Positions 26,766-36,006 of a stretch of 64,000 nt of DNA are shown here, one piece after another. A model generated the notes under the pieces. That model made no database searches and was not told where the DNA came from. It saw nothing but the letters and a program-made list of their open reading frames with translations. The position numbers were made by a program, and so were the translations under genes. Source of the stretch: Nocardia sp. NBC_00403 (GTDB lineage: Bacteria > Actinomycetota > Actinomycetes > Mycobacteriales > Mycobacteriaceae); NCBI RefSeq assembly GCF_036046055.1, contig NZ_CP107939.1, positions 2,294,001 through 2,358,000 of the forward strand, in the 5' to 3' direction. The number at the start of each line of letters is the position of its first letter. The stretch's first letter is position 1.

Positions 26766-28424
26766 TCAGTCCTCGGTGAGGCGGCCGTTGTCCATGCGCC
26801 AGCGGCGAGTGGAGTGGACCGAGTCCAGCATGCGACGGTCGTGGGTGACGAGCAGCATGGTGCCGGTGAAGGATTCGACAGCCTGCTCCAGTTGTTCGAT
26901 GGCGGGCAGGTCGAGGTGGTTGGTCGGCTCGTCGAGGACGAGCAGGTTGACGCCGCGGGCTTGCAGCAGCGCCAGTGCGGCGCGCGTGCGTTCGCCAGGG
27001 GAGAGGGTTTCGCAGGCTCGTGTCACATGCGCGCCGCGCAGGCCGAACTTGGCGAGCAGGGTGCGGACCTCCGCGTCCGGCCAGTCGGGCATCTCGATAC
27101 CGAAAGTCTCTGCCAGCGGAGTGTTTCCGCGGAACAAGCCGCGGGCCTGGTCGACCTCGCCGATCTCGACACCGGACCCGAGTGCGGCAGTTCCGTTATC
27201 CGGCTGGATCTTTCCCAATAGCAGCGCGAGCAGCGTCGACTTGCCGGATCCGTTCGCGCCGGTCAATACGATGCGATCGGCCCAATCCACCTGCGTGGTG
27301 ATCGGACCCAGCGTGAAATCGCCGCGCGTGAGGGTCGCGTTCGACAGGGTGGCGACCACCGATCCGCTGCGCGGCGCGGCGGCGATCTCCATCCGCAGCT
27401 CCCATTCCTTGCGCGGCTCCTCCACCACGTCCAGTCGCTCGATGCGGCGCTGGGTTTGGCGGGCCTTGGCGGCCTGCTTCTCGGTGGATTCGGCGCGCAT
27501 CTTGCGGCCCGCTTTGTCGGAGTCGACCTTCTTCGGGTCGCGTACCTTGCGGCGGGCGTTGCGGACGCCGTGCTCGAGCCAGTTGCGCTGCATCTGTGCC
27601 CGAGCCTCGAGACCGGACTTGGTGTCCGCGTAGTCGTCGTAGGCCTCGCGGGCGTGCTGGCGGGCGATCTCGCGCTCCATCAGGTACGACTCGTAGCTGC
27701 CGTCGTAGATACCGACCTGCTGCTGCGCGAGATCGAGCTCGATGATCCGATTCACCGTGCGCGCCAAGAACTCCCGGTCGTGGCTGATCACCATCAGCGG
27801 TTCGCGGACGCCGGTCACGAACTGCTCCAGTCGCGCGAGTCCGTCCAGATCCAAGTCGTTGGTCGGTTCGTCGAGCAGCAGAATGTCGAAGCGGGACAAC
27901 AATACCGAGGCGAGTCCGGCTCGCGCCGCCTGGCCGCCGGAGAGTCCGGTCATGGGGGTGTCGAGGCCGCTCGCGAGGCTGTCGGCGAGGCCGAGGTCGG
28001 CAGCGACTTCTTCGGCGCGCTGATCGAGGTCAGCGCCGCCGAGCGCAAGCCACCGCTCCAAGGCCGGCGTGTAGTCGTCCGCACCGCCGTCGGCAAGACG
28101 CTCGGCGGCGGAATCCATCGCCTGCTGCGCCGCGGTGACTCCGGTGCGGCGGCCGAGGAATTCGAGCACAGTCTCGCCGGGGACGCGTTCGGGTTCCTGC
28201 GCCAAATATCCGATGGTGGCATCGGGCGGGCTCAGCGTGATGCTGCCGGTGGCGCTGGCCCGGTCGGCCAGCATGCGCAGCAGCGTCGACTTACCTGCGC
28301 CGTTCACCCCGACCAAACCGATCACGTCGCCGGGTGCCAGGGTGAGATCCAGGTCCTCGAACAGGGTGCGTTCGCCGTGGCCCGCGGACAGTCCGCGGGC
28401 ATGCAGAGTGGTGCTCACCTGCAT
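26766..28424 (-). CDS. ABC-F family ATPase
   Basis: This 552-aa soluble protein has two ABC domains and no membrane part. Domain 1 shows Walker A GVNGAGKST, signature LSGGQAARAG and Walker B LLLDEPTNDLD. Domain 2 shows GANGSGKST, LSPGERTRA and LLVLDEPTNHLD. Between them lies a basic coiled-coil linker (about residues 240-320) that in ABC-F proteins reaches toward the ribosomal peptidyl-transferase centre. Such proteins act in translation or in ribosome protection against antibiotics; sequence alone does not tell which. The ATG at 28424 has no good ribosome-binding site, while a CAGACT hexamer lies just upstream, so the message may be leaderless. A GTG two codons later is an alternative. Confidence 0.93.
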   Translation of the reverse strand: MQVSTTLHARGLSAGHGERTLFEDLDLTLAPGDVIGLVGVNGAGKSTLLRMLADRASATGSITLSPPDATIGYLAQEPERVPGETVLEFLGRRTGVTAAQQAMDSAAERLADGGADDYTPALERWLALGGADLDQRAEEVAADLGLADSLASGLDTPMTGLSGGQAARAGLASVLLSRFDILLLDEPTNDLDLDGLARLEQFVTGVREPLMVISHDREFLARTVNRIIELDLAQQQVGIYDGSYESYLMEREIARQHAREAYDDYADTKSGLEARAQMQRNWLEHGVRNARRKVRDPKKVDSDKAGRKMRAESTEKQAAKARQTQRRIERLDVVEEPRKEWELRMEIAAAPRSGSVVATLSNATLTRGDFTLGPITTQVDWADRIVLTGANGSGKSTLLALLLGKIQPDNGTAALGSGVEIGEVDQARGLFRGNTPLAETFGIEMPDWPDAEVRTLLAKFGLRGAHVTRACETLSPGERTRAALALLQARGVNLLVLDEPTNHLDLPAIEQLEQAVESFTGTMLLVTHDRRMLDSVHSTRRWRMDNGRLTED

Positions 28425-28580
28425 AGTCTGCCGTGCCCGCTTTTTCGGTCGGATCGGGGTTGGACCCTGAGGGTGGGCCGGGGAGAAATCAGGGTCGGGA
28501 TCGGTCATGGGACCGATGTGCCGACGGACGATTGCGCGGAAAGTGGAGAGTACCGAGATCGACACAAGAGAGAGAAGACC

Positions 28581-28772
28581 ATGACCGCACCCGCTCGCCG
28601 CCTTACCCGCTCCACCACCGACAGCTGGATCGCCGGCGTCTGCGGTGGCATCGCCGAATACTTCGGCTGGAACGCCAATGTCGTCCGACTCCTTTTCGTG
28701 CTGTCCTGTCTGCTGCCCGGCCCGCAGTTCATCGTCTATCTGGTGCTGTGGCTGATCATCCCCAAGACGTGA
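28581..28772 (+). CDS. Small PspC-domain membrane protein
   Basis: This 63-aa protein consists almost entirely of a PspC domain. The N-terminus RRLTRSTTDSWIAGVCGGIA is followed by AEYFGWNANVVRLLF and one hydrophobic helix ending in WLIIPK. Such minimal PspC proteins are common in actinobacteria and are thought to sense or act on envelope stress. It diverges from the ABC-F gene. AGAGAGAAG before the ATG serves as ribosome-binding site. A larger PspC protein is encoded at 60845-62803. Confidence 0.9.
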   Translation: MTAPARRLTRSTTDSWIAGVCGGIAEYFGWNANVVRLLFVLSCLLPGPQFIVYLVLWLIIPKT

Positions 28773-28892
28773 CAATCCTCAACAAGTAGGGCGTGGAGGC
28801 TGCGTCCGGGACTCGTGGATGACAGGATGGAGCGATACCCGCCATTCGGGTGAAATGCCGCACCATCACGCGAGTCTCGATGAGGAGGAGTC

Positions 28893-29201
28893 ATGGTCAC
28901 CTCGGGCGAATTCCCGGGCCTGGATCTACCGGGCGTCGACGCATCCTCCTCGCTGGAAGGTCTTGGTCCGGTAGAGCTGCACCACCCCACCCAGGACATC
29001 GACGGTGACGGCGCTCTCGACACCGTCACCACCTCCGGCCCCGAAGCGATGCAGGTCTGGTCGGACTATGACCACGACGGCGTCGCCGATCAGGTCACCG
29101 TCGTCGAAAAAGACGGCGACTATGCGGCATGGGAGTTCCACCACAACTCCGATGGCACCTCGGGGTGGGTGCGCACCGATCACGGGAAGATCGGTCAGTA
29201 G
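28893..29201 (+). CDS. Acidic DUF6802-like protein with Asp-rich repeats
   Basis: This 102-aa acidic protein has two Asp-rich segments, DIDGDGALD (about residue 31) and DYDHDGVAD (about 58). They resemble calcium-binding repeats of FG-GAP or EF-hand-like type. I recall similar short proteins in nocardiae as DUF6802; no function is known. There is no signal peptide. A strong GAGGAGGAG precedes the ATG at 28893. It lies alone between the PspC gene and the T7SS-like operon and may or may not belong with either. Confidence 0.75.
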   Translation: MVTSGEFPGLDLPGVDASSSLEGLGPVELHHPTQDIDGDGALDTVTTSGPEAMQVWSDYDHDGVADQVTVVEKDGDYAAWEFHHNSDGTSGWVRTDHGKIGQ

Positions 29202-29427
29202 AGCCGGAGCCGCGCGTTGTCCTGGCGATGGGGCAGATGCATACGGGGTTCGGCTGGTTGTAGGCGACCGCGCTTGCCAGTAGGTTTTGCTGGATGCGAC
29301 CTCGTCTGGGTCGGGGGTGGACTGGATGGAACCGAACGTGGGCCGGACGCGTCGAAGGAAGTATGGCGGTACTGGCGACCAGCGGTGGATCCAGCGCGGT
29401 GTACGCGCAGTGAGATGGAGGGTGTAG

Positions 29428-29766
29428 ATGAGCAGCACGCCGAGCCGAGCATCCATGCTCGGTGTCAGCACTGGCGAGTTGGGGAACTTGGCCAACGATA
29501 TTCGGACATCGGCCGGCGTGGTGCAGACCCAATCGAAGCGCGTGACCGACCACATGTTCGGTGTCGGTAACGACGAAGCCGGCCGAAACTATGCACAGGA
29601 GGGGATTGCCGTTCATGGGGGTTTCGAGACGATCGGTAATTGGCTCAGGAACTGGTCCGAGGCGGCGACTGCAATTGCCGACTCCGTCGGTGCTGCGGTG
29701 GTTGTCTACTCGACTACGGTCGAAGAGCATGCGAAACAGATCGCTGCTGCAGGCGACAAGAAATAG
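29428..29766 (+). CDS. Small EspC-like type VII secretion target
   Basis: This 112-aa helical protein is without signal peptide. Its C-terminal half (NWLRNWSEAATAIADSV, then VYSTTVEEHAKQI) resembles the EspC family of ESX-secreted proteins, including an aromatic-to-acidic spacing near the Y-x-x-T-D/E export motif (here Y-S-T-T-V-E-E, one residue longer). No W-x-G is present. GGAGGG precedes the ATG. It is the first of three plus-strand genes (29428, 29804, 31612), a plan typical of a small T7SS substrate with a larger partner. The family call is by pattern only. Confidence 0.7.
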   Translation: MSSTPSRASMLGVSTGELGNLANDIRTSAGVVQTQSKRVTDHMFGVGNDEAGRNYAQEGIAVHGGFETIGNWLRNWSEAATAIADSVGAAVVVYSTTVEEHAKQIAAAGDKK

Positions 29767-29803
29767 CACCCCGACGAACTCGGAATTGTGAGGGGCCGGC
29801 ACT

Positions 29804-31564
29804 GTGGCATACGAATATGCTGGTAAGAAGATCGATGAAATCCTGGACTATGGCGTTCACGGTCTGGAGTACTGGCGCAAGTTCCTTCCACTCTATGAAA
29901 AAGCGTTCAACAGCGGGCCTGGACAGTTCGGCGATCTGAACAAGCTGCAGGCAAAGTACGACGAGCAGCGTCGTATGGATCTGCCCAAGCTGGAAACCGC
30001 GGCGTGGGAATTGACCATGGCATTGAACGAGGCGGACGGACAGCGCAACACCCAGCAAGGTCAACTCACGAGCATGACCGAGATGTGGCAGGGCGAAGCG
30101 GCCACCGCGGCGACAACCATGATGGGCGACCAACTGAAGCTTGCGCTCGACGATATCAACAAGGCGCGAGTCGCTGCTGTTGCTATCGCGGCGATGGTGG
30201 AACCGTTGCGAAAGTCTGTCTACACGAAGGCCGACATTACGCTCGGGCTGCTTGAAAACGGGGCAAGTGGGACGCGTGAGATCAAGATTCGCGGTAGGAC
30301 TCCCGAAGACATCGAATTGATGATAGATGTCCGCAGTGCTACCGAATGGATCAGTGATGATCAGATCCGAAAGTTGGGTAGGGTTTTCGAAGAACTCGAC
30401 GTCCGAAGCGGTCAATTGGAGGATGAGAACTATATAAGCACAGGAATTGGGCAGAAGAGTTGGGAGGCTTGTGATAGCTGGATCAAGGATGTATTCAAGA
30501 AGGACGTAGAAGACAAGCTTGTCCGCTATAACGCAGCCTGCGAGACAACCGACAAGCTGTTCAAGGATCAGTATCAGATTGCCGTGAAGGCAATGAATCA
30601 AGTTGCCGAAGTTGCTTATCCGAGGCCTGCTGCTGCGCCTTCGGACAAGCCGAGTACCCCTGGTACGCCGGGTACTCCTGGTACGCCGGGTACTCCTGGT
30701 ACGCCGGGTACTCCTGGTACGCCGGGTACTCCTGGTACGCCGGGTACTCCTGGTACGCCGGGTACTCCTGGCACGCCGGGCACTCCTGGTACGCCGGGCA
30801 CTCCGACAACCCCTGCCAGCACCCCGACTTCTACGAATCCGACGTCGACCAACTCGCTAACAGGTCTCGCTTCCCTCAGCCAGGTCGCCAGCACGCTGTC
30901 GCCGATCGCGACGCAGCTCGCCAGCGCGGCAAGTCAAGGACTGACCTCGCTGAGTGGCACCATCAAAGAGGGTCTCGACCAGGTGCTGCAGCAGATCGAG
31001 AAGACGATCGATCCGACCAAGGCTGAAGATAAGGACGGCGACGGGAAGCCCGACGAGAAGCCCGACGACAAGAAGGCCGGCAAACCAGCTGCCGAATTCG
31101 ACCTGGCAGGCAGACACCTGAAGTTCGAGATGGGTCCGGACGGTCAATTGAAAGCGGTCGTGACCGACGCGGATGGGAAACCCCACGAGTACAGCATGAA
31201 GCTGGACGAGAAGGGAAACCCGGTCATCTCCAGCGGGGAGCCCAAGGGAGAAGACGGGAAACCGGCGTCACCGCCGGGGGACAACCCCGGCAGCCCCCTT
31301 GGTAACTCTGGCAGCCCGGGTGCGCCGGGCAGCCCTGCTGGCAACTCGGGCAACCCTGGCAGCCCCGGCGCTCCTGCCGGCCCCGCAGTCCCCGGAGGTG
31401 GTACGCCGCCGGAGAACCCGAATCAGCCCGGTGTTCCGACCGGTGCGCCGCCACCGCGGCGGGAGGAAGACGGTGAGCATCGCCCGCCTCCTATGTCCGC
31501 GCCTGAAGGGCAGCAACCGCCATTCGACAGTGGTGCCGAATTGGCAGAGGCCGGGCCGCTGTGA
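29804..31564 (+). CDS. Large WXG100-like protein with collagen-like repeats
   Basis: This 586-aa protein starts at GTG 29804 after GAGGGG. The N-terminal about 270 residues are helical, with MWQGEAA (about residue 95) as a W-x-G-like turn inside a long helical hairpin. About 16 copies of Gly-Thr-Pro follow (about residues 287-334), a collagen-like tract. Next come a Ser/Thr-rich spacer, a helical segment, and an Asp/Lys-rich segment ([16 protein letters not shown]). A small beta-like domain ([16 protein letters not shown]) leads to a second Gly/Pro/Ser-rich tail. There is no classical signal peptide. It is probably a T7SS-exported surface protein; that is inference from fold and neighbours. 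Confidence 0.78.
   Translation: MAYEYAGKKIDEILDYGVHGLEYWRKFLPLYEKAFNSGPGQFGDLNKLQAKYDEQRRMDLPKLETAAWELTMALNEADGQRNTQQGQLTSMTEMWQGEAATAATTMMGDQLKLALDDINKARVAAVAIAAMVEPLRKSVYTKADITLGLLENGASGTREIKIRGRTPEDIELMIDVRSATEWISDDQIRKLGRVFEELDVRSGQLEDENYISTGIGQKSWEACDSWIKDVFKKDVEDKLVRYNAACETTDKLFKDQYQIAVKAMNQVAEVAYPRPAAAPSDKPSTPGTPGTPGTPGTPGTPGTPGTPGTPGTPGTPGTPGTPGTPGTPGTPGTPTTPASTPTSTNPTSTNSLTGLASLSQVASTLSPIATQLASAASQGLTSLSGTIKEGLDQVLQQIEKTIDPTKAEDKDGDGKPDEKPDDKKAGKPAAEFDLAGRHLKFEMGPDGQLKAVVTDADGKPHEYSMKLDEKGNPVISSGEPKGEDGKPASPPGDNPGSPLGNSGSPGAPGSPAGNSGNPGSPGAPAGPAVPGGGTPPENPNQPGVPTGAPPPRREEDGEHRPPPMSAPEGQQPPFDSGAELAEAGPL
30662..30805 (+). repeat. Tandem 9/18-bp repeat coding for (GTP)16
   Basis: Sixteen in-frame 9-base units code for Gly-Thr-Pro. 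Two unit spellings alternate, GGTACGCCG and GGTACTCCT, so the true repeat is an 18-base unit that is nearly perfect; only the last few units drift (GGC for GGT). Such sequence purity indicates recent expansion. Copy-number change in units of 9 keeps the frame. Confidence 0.95.
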
Positions 31565-31611
31565 TGTCGGTCGAATGCACCGAAAATCTGTGATTATCAA
31601 GGAGGGTCGGG

Positions 31612-31965
31612 ATGGTTGACTACGTCGCCGAGGTCGAGCGCCTTGCCGAGGAGAGCCTTCGGCGGATGTCGGTGCTCCGAGAAGAACTCGAGGAGATCAA
31701 GCAGGAGACGGCTCGGCGAGACCAAGAATTCTCGGCGAACCTGGCCACCGCGATGAGTCAATTCTGGCAGGAGCACGCCGAAACCGAAGAGGCCGCTCGC
31801 GCCGAGGCCGAAGAGAAGGAACGTCTCGAGGCCGAAGCTCGCGAGCAGCGGGAGGCGATCGCGCGGTCGATCGCCGCTCGCAAAGCGCACGAACTCGTCA
31901 CCCCCGTGGACGAGGATGACGATCCGGAGGGCGAGTACTACCGCCGCAAGAGCTGGCTGATCTGA
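31612..31965 (+). CDS. Coiled-coil protein of the T7SS-like operon
   Basis: This 117-aa, highly charged product is dominated by Glu, Ala and Arg. Heptad-like spacing through about residues 5-95 predicts one long coiled coil. The C-terminus is acidic, then EYYRRKSWLI. No domain is recognisable. AAGGAGGG precedes the ATG. It lies 47 bases after the collagen-like gene and probably belongs to the same transcript; it could be a chaperone or structural partner of the two proteins before it. Its 3' end overlaps the convergent hydrolase gene by 28 bases. Confidence 0.75.
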   Translation: MVDYVAEVERLAEESLRRMSVLREELEEIKQETARRDQEFSANLATAMSQFWQEHAETEEAARAEAEEKERLEAEAREQREAIARSIAARKAHELVTPVDEDDDPEGEYYRRKSWLI

Positions 31966-32795
31966 CCCACCGAGAGTTTTGGCTTCTTCTCCTCGTCCCG
32001 GGGGGCGTCGGGGTCGATGACTGTGGTGTGCGGGATTACCGCCTCGGGGTCGGCGAAGGGGGCGTAGGTCTTGTCACCGAGGAGTTTGTGGAGCAGATAA
32101 CCGGTGAGCAGGGCGCGGGTGGTGCGGGCGGTTTTCGATTCGTGCCTGCCCGCGCCGAGGGCGGCAAGGGCGCGGCGGCCTTCGATGATGCCGTTATGGG
32201 AGGCGCCGTCGAGTTGGCGCAGGACAACAGCGCCGGCCCAGGCGGTGGCGAGGGGAATGGCATTGGAGCTGACGGAGTCGATGTCGGTGCCCGCGAGGAT
32301 CAGGGCGGGGGTGTCGATGTCGGGGGCCAGGGTCTCGGCGGAGGGCGCGGTGGGCGCCGGATAGAGGGCGGCGACCGCGGCGACCTTGCGCTGCGCGGCG
32401 GCGATGACCGCGGCGCCCGCGCCCATGGCATGACCGGCGAGGGCGAGCCGGTCGGGGTGCACGCTGATCGTGCCGTCACCGAGTCGGACACGAGTGCAGA
32501 TGTCCAGCGTGGTGAGCAGATCGGTGGCCAGGCCCAGATGTGACGGAATCGGCCCGCGCTCGGTATCAGGGGCCGCCACCACGAAACCCCAGGACGCGAG
32601 GTGCTCGAGCAGCCCGCGATAGTTCGAAGCACTGGTCAGCCAGCTGTGGCCGAACGCGACAGCGGGCAGGCTCAGCCCCGATTCAGGCGTGTACACCACC
32701 CCGGGCTGGCCTGCGATGGCCAGATTGCCGCGCAGCACCCGATGCGGGCCTTTGCTGGTCAGGGTGCTCAGAAGTGATTTCACAGACGCCGACAC
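31938..32795 (-). CDS. Alpha/beta hydrolase (chlorophyllase/dienelactone hydrolase-like)
   Basis: This hydrolase has about 285 aa. The nucleophile elbow is atypical: ALAGHAMGAGAAV has G-H-A-M-G, so Ala stands where Ser is expected. Other fold elements are present: VAFGHSWLTSASNY near the oxyanion region, the acid-turn region PALILAGTDID, and the His in DGASHNGI. The start is uncertain. GTG 32795 lies 7 bases after GATAAC and would be leaderless; GTG 32783 is an alternative. It diverges from glmS and overlaps the coiled-coil gene at the 3' end. Substrate is unknown. Confidence 0.8.
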   Translation of the reverse strand: MSASVKSLLSTLTSKGPHRVLRGNLAIAGQPGVVYTPESGLSLPAVAFGHSWLTSASNYRGLLEHLASWGFVVAAPDTERGPIPSHLGLATDLLTTLDICTRVRLGDGTISVHPDRLALAGHAMGAGAAVIAAAQRKVAAVAALYPAPTAPSAETLAPDIDTPALILAGTDIDSVSSNAIPLATAWAGAVVLRQLDGASHNGIIEGRRALAALGAGRHESKTARTTRALLTGYLLHKLLGDKTYAPFADPEAVIPHTTVIDPDAPRDEEKKPKLSVGQISQLLRR

Positions 32796-32831
32796 GACGA
32801 GAACGTTATCCGATAAGTACTCTGGTGAGCC

Positions 32832-34715
32832 ATGTGCGGAATCGTGGGGTACGTCGGGTACCGGGACGCCCTCGGCGTTGTCGTTGACGCGTTGCGCCGC
32901 ATGGAATATCGCGGATACGACTCGGCGGGGGTCGCGATCCTCGGTGGGTCGGGCGCGATCGCGGTGGAACGCAAGGCGGGTCGCCTGGCGAATCTCGAGG
33001 CGGAACTGGCCGAGAACGGCGTGGCGCGCTTCGCGGGCACCGCCGGTATGGGACACACCCGTTGGGCCACCCACGGCGCGCCTACCGACCGCAACGCGCA
33101 CCCGCACCGTGACGACAGCGGCAAGGTCGCCGTGGTGCACAACGGCATCATCGAGAACTTTGCGCCGCTGCGTCGCGAGCTCGAGGAAGCAGGCGTCGAG
33201 CTGCGCAGCGACACCGACACCGAGGTCGCCGTGCACCTGGTCGCCCGCGCGTATGCCGCGGGCCCGACCGCAGGTGATTTCGTGGCGAGCGCGCTGGTGG
33301 TGCTGCGCCGGCTGGAGGGCGCGTTCACGTTGGTCTTCACCCACGCCGACCACCCGGACCGGATTATCGCCGCCCGCCGCTCCACCCCGCTGGTGGTGGG
33401 TGTCGGCCAAGGCGAGATGTTCATCGCCTCCGATGTCACCGCGTTCATCGAGCACACTCGCGAAGCGGTCGAATTGGGTCAGGACCAGGCCGTGGTGATC
33501 ACCGCCGATGGCTACCAGGTCACCGATTTCGACGGCAACGACGCGAACGGACGCACCCGGCCGTTCACCATCGACTGGGATCTGGCCGCCGCGGAAAAGG
33601 GTGGCCACGACTACTTCATGCTCAAGGAGATCGAGGAGCAGCCCAGCGCCGTCGCGGACACCCTGATCGGGCATTTCACGCTCGACGAGACCGGTTCCGG
33701 TCGGATCGTGCTCGACGAGCAGCGGCTTGCGGATCAGGAACTGCGCGACTTCGACAAGGTCTTCGTCGTCGCCTGCGGCAGCTCCTACCATGCTGGCCTG
33801 CTGGCCAAGTATGCGATCGAGCACTGGACCCGGCTGCCCGTGGAAGTGGAGCTGGCCAGCGAATTCCGTTACCGCGACCCAGTTTTGGACCGGTCGACGC
33901 TGGTAGTGGCGATCTCGCAATCGGGGGAGACCGCCGACACGCTGGAGGCGGTGCGGCACGCGAAGGAGCAGAAGGCGCGGGTGCTCGCGATCTGCAATAC
34001 CAACGGTGCGCAGATCCCCCGCGAGTCCGACGCGGTGCTCTACACCAGGACCGGCCCGGAGATCGGTGTCGCGTCCACGAAGGCGTTCCTGGCCCAGGTG
34101 GCCGCGAATTACCTGGTCGGGCTGGCTCTGGCGCAGGCGCGTGGCACCAAGTATCCGGACGAGGTGGCCCGCGAGTTCGCCGAGCTCGAGGCGATGCCGA
34201 AGCTGGTCGAGCGGGTGTTGGAGACGGGGCCGCAGGTCCGGGCGCTGGCCAGGCAGCTGGCGCACGTGCCGACGGTGCTTTTCCTCGGCCGCCACGTCGG
34301 TTACCCAGTGGCGCTGGAGGGTGCGCTCAAGCTGAAGGAATTGGCGTATATGCACGCCGAGGGCTTCGCCGCGGGCGAGCTCAAGCACGGCCCCATCGCG
34401 TTGATCGAGGACGGGCTGCCGGTAATCGTGGTGATGCCGTCCCCGAAGGGGCGCGCCGTGCTGCACTCCAAGCTGCTCAGCAATATTCGCGAGATTCAGG
34501 CCCGCGGTGCGCGCACCATCGTGATCGCGGAGGAAGGCGACGACACGGTCCGCCCGTTCGCCGACGATCTCATCGAGATCCCCTCGGCGCCAACGCTGTT
34601 CCAGCCGCTGCTCTCGACCGTTCCGCTGCAGATCTTCGCCGCCGAGATCGCCCAGGCCCGCGGCTACGACGTTGACAAGCCCCGCAACCTCGCCAAGTCC
34701 GTCACCGTCGAATAG
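32832..34715 (+). CDS. glmS: Glutamine--fructose-6-phosphate aminotransferase (isomerizing)
   Basis: GlmS makes glucosamine-6-phosphate, the first step of amino-sugar synthesis. The 627-aa product starts MCGIVGYVGYRDA with Cys2 as the glutaminase nucleophile. The glutaminase domain covers about residues 1-240 (GHTRWATHG, HNGIIEN). Two SIS domains follow (about 300-430 and 470-610), with ACGSSYHAG and SQSGETADT in the first, and the C-terminus DVDKPRNLAKSVTVE is typical. I saw no glmS ribozyme upstream: only 36 bases separate it from the divergent hydrolase gene. It acts directly before GlmM, encoded 6 kb away. Confidence 0.98.
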   Translation: MCGIVGYVGYRDALGVVVDALRRMEYRGYDSAGVAILGGSGAIAVERKAGRLANLEAELAENGVARFAGTAGMGHTRWATHGAPTDRNAHPHRDDSGKVAVVHNGIIENFAPLRRELEEAGVELRSDTDTEVAVHLVARAYAAGPTAGDFVASALVVLRRLEGAFTLVFTHADHPDRIIAARRSTPLVVGVGQGEMFIASDVTAFIEHTREAVELGQDQAVVITADGYQVTDFDGNDANGRTRPFTIDWDLAAAEKGGHDYFMLKEIEEQPSAVADTLIGHFTLDETGSGRIVLDEQRLADQELRDFDKVFVVACGSSYHAGLLAKYAIEHWTRLPVEVELASEFRYRDPVLDRSTLVVAISQSGETADTLEAVRHAKEQKARVLAICNTNGAQIPRESDAVLYTRTGPEIGVASTKAFLAQVAANYLVGLALAQARGTKYPDEVAREFAELEAMPKLVERVLETGPQVRALARQLAHVPTVLFLGRHVGYPVALEGALKLKELAYMHAEGFAAGELKHGPIALIEDGLPVIVVMPSPKGRAVLHSKLLSNIREIQARGARTIVIAEEGDDTVRPFADDLIEIPSAPTLFQPLLSTVPLQIFAAEIAQARGYDVDKPRNLAKSVTVE

Positions 34716-34745
34716 GCCACCGCCGCAGATCTTTTCGCAGATGAG

Positions 34746-34774
34746 TCCGGCGGCGATCGGGGATCGCCGCCGGA
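34746..34774. terminator. Bidirectional terminator-like hairpin between glmS and MFS gene
   Basis: Two perfectly complementary 13-base arms (34746-34758 and 34762-34774) stand around GGG, between convergent genes. There is no T run on either side, as is common for GC-rich actinobacterial terminators. Confidence 0.7.
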
Positions 34775-34788
34775 GCCGGGGAGATGGG

Positions 34789-35988
34789 TCAAGGGTGGCC
34801 GGCGGGCACCAGTGCTTCGGCCGGCGTGGTGGATTCCCGGCGGTCGGCGGTGCGTTCCAGGCTGCCTGACAGCACGGCCAGTGCGAGTGCGCTGAGGGCG
34901 AGGATTACGCCGACCCAGTTGGGTGCGGTGTAGCCGAAGCCGGCCGCGATGACCAGGCCGCCGAGCCAGGCGGAGAGTGCGTTGCCGAGGTTGAAGGCGC
35001 CGATATTGACCGCGGAGGCCAGGGTCGATGCGCCTGCGGCTTGGTCGAGCACACGTTTCTGGAGCGGCGGGACGGTCGCGAAGCCGAGGGCGCCGATCAG
35101 CACCACGGTGACGGCGGCGGCGGGCTTGCTGTGGGCGGTGAGGGCGAAGAGGGCGAGCACGGCCGCGAGGGAGCCGAGTGCGACATAGAGCATCGGCATC
35201 AGGTGGCGGTCGGCGTAGCGGCCGCCGATCAGGTTGCCCGCGAACATGCCGATGCCGAAGAGTACGAGCAGCCAGGTGACGGAGGAATCCGCGTAGCCGG
35301 CCACCTCGGTCATCATCGGGGCGAGATAGGTGATCGCGGCGAAGACGCCGCCGAAGCCGAGCACCGTCATCGCCATCGCCAGCAGGACCTGCGGATTGCG
35401 GAACACGGCGAGCTCGTTGCGTAGCCGGGCGTCGTGCGGCGCCGGCTGCTCGGGGACCAGCGCGGCGACGCCGATCAGGCCGACCAGCCCGACCAGTGCG
35501 ACCACGAGGAAGGTGAGCCGCCACCCGAAATGCTGGCCGAGCAGGGTGCCCAGTGGCACCCCGATGACGGTGGCGACGGTGAGTCCGGTGAACATGGTGG
35601 CGATCGCGCCTGCCTTGCGGTCCGGGTTCACCAGACTTCCCGCGACGACCGCGCCGATGCCGAAGAAGGCGCCGTGTGCGAGCGAGGCGACGATCCGGCC
35701 GGTCATCATGAGGCCGAAAGTCGGTGCGGCAGCTGACAATACGTTGCCCGCGACCAGTAGTAGCAACATGCCCAGCAGCATGCGCTTGCGGGAGACTCGG
35801 GTGCCGAGTCCGGTCATCAGTGGTGCGCCGACCACGACGCCGAGGGCATACCCGGTGACCAGCAGGCCCGCGGTCGGGATCGACACGGCGTAGGTGTCGG
35901 CGATGTCGGGGAGTAGCCCGACGATGACGAATTCGGTGGTGCCGATTCCGAATGCCCCGAGGGTCAGAGCCAGGAGTGCGAGTGGCAT
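34789..35988 (-). CDS. MFS transporter, DHA1 drug-efflux type
   Basis: This 399-aa protein has twelve predicted membrane helices. The N-terminal FGIGTTEFVIVGLLPDIA and the loop motif GLGTRVSRKRMLLG after helix 2 are typical of the DHA1 AraJ/YdhP-type efflux family. I chose the ATG at 35988 because GGAGG lies 8 bases upstream; a GTG at 36003 would put that site inside the gene. It diverges from a MarR-type regulator gene across a palindromic intergenic region, so the regulator probably represses it. Substrate cannot be read from sequence. Confidence 0.92.
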   Translation of the reverse strand: MPLALLALTLGAFGIGTTEFVIVGLLPDIADTYAVSIPTAGLLVTGYALGVVVGAPLMTGLGTRVSRKRMLLGMLLLLVAGNVLSAAAPTFGLMMTGRIVASLAHGAFFGIGAVVAGSLVNPDRKAGAIATMFTGLTVATVIGVPLGTLLGQHFGWRLTFLVVALVGLVGLIGVAALVPEQPAPHDARLRNELAVFRNPQVLLAMAMTVLGFGGVFAAITYLAPMMTEVAGYADSSVTWLLVLFGIGMFAGNLIGGRYADRHLMPMLYVALGSLAAVLALFALTAHSKPAAAVTVVLIGALGFATVPPLQKRVLDQAAGASTLASAVNIGAFNLGNALSAWLGGLVIAAGFGYTAPNWVGVILALSALALAVLSGSLERTADRRESTTPAEALVPAGHP

Positions 35989-36006
35989 GGGTGGTGCCTC
36001 CACTTG

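Noticed and set aside
30650..30860. CRISPR array at the 9/18-bp repeats
   Set aside because: Units are contiguous without spacers and lie in frame inside a gene; they code for Gly-Thr-Pro.
32796..32831. glmS ribozyme or riboswitch before glmS
   Set aside because: Only 36 bases separate glmS from the divergent gene, too short for a glmS ribozyme, and no matching structure is seen.
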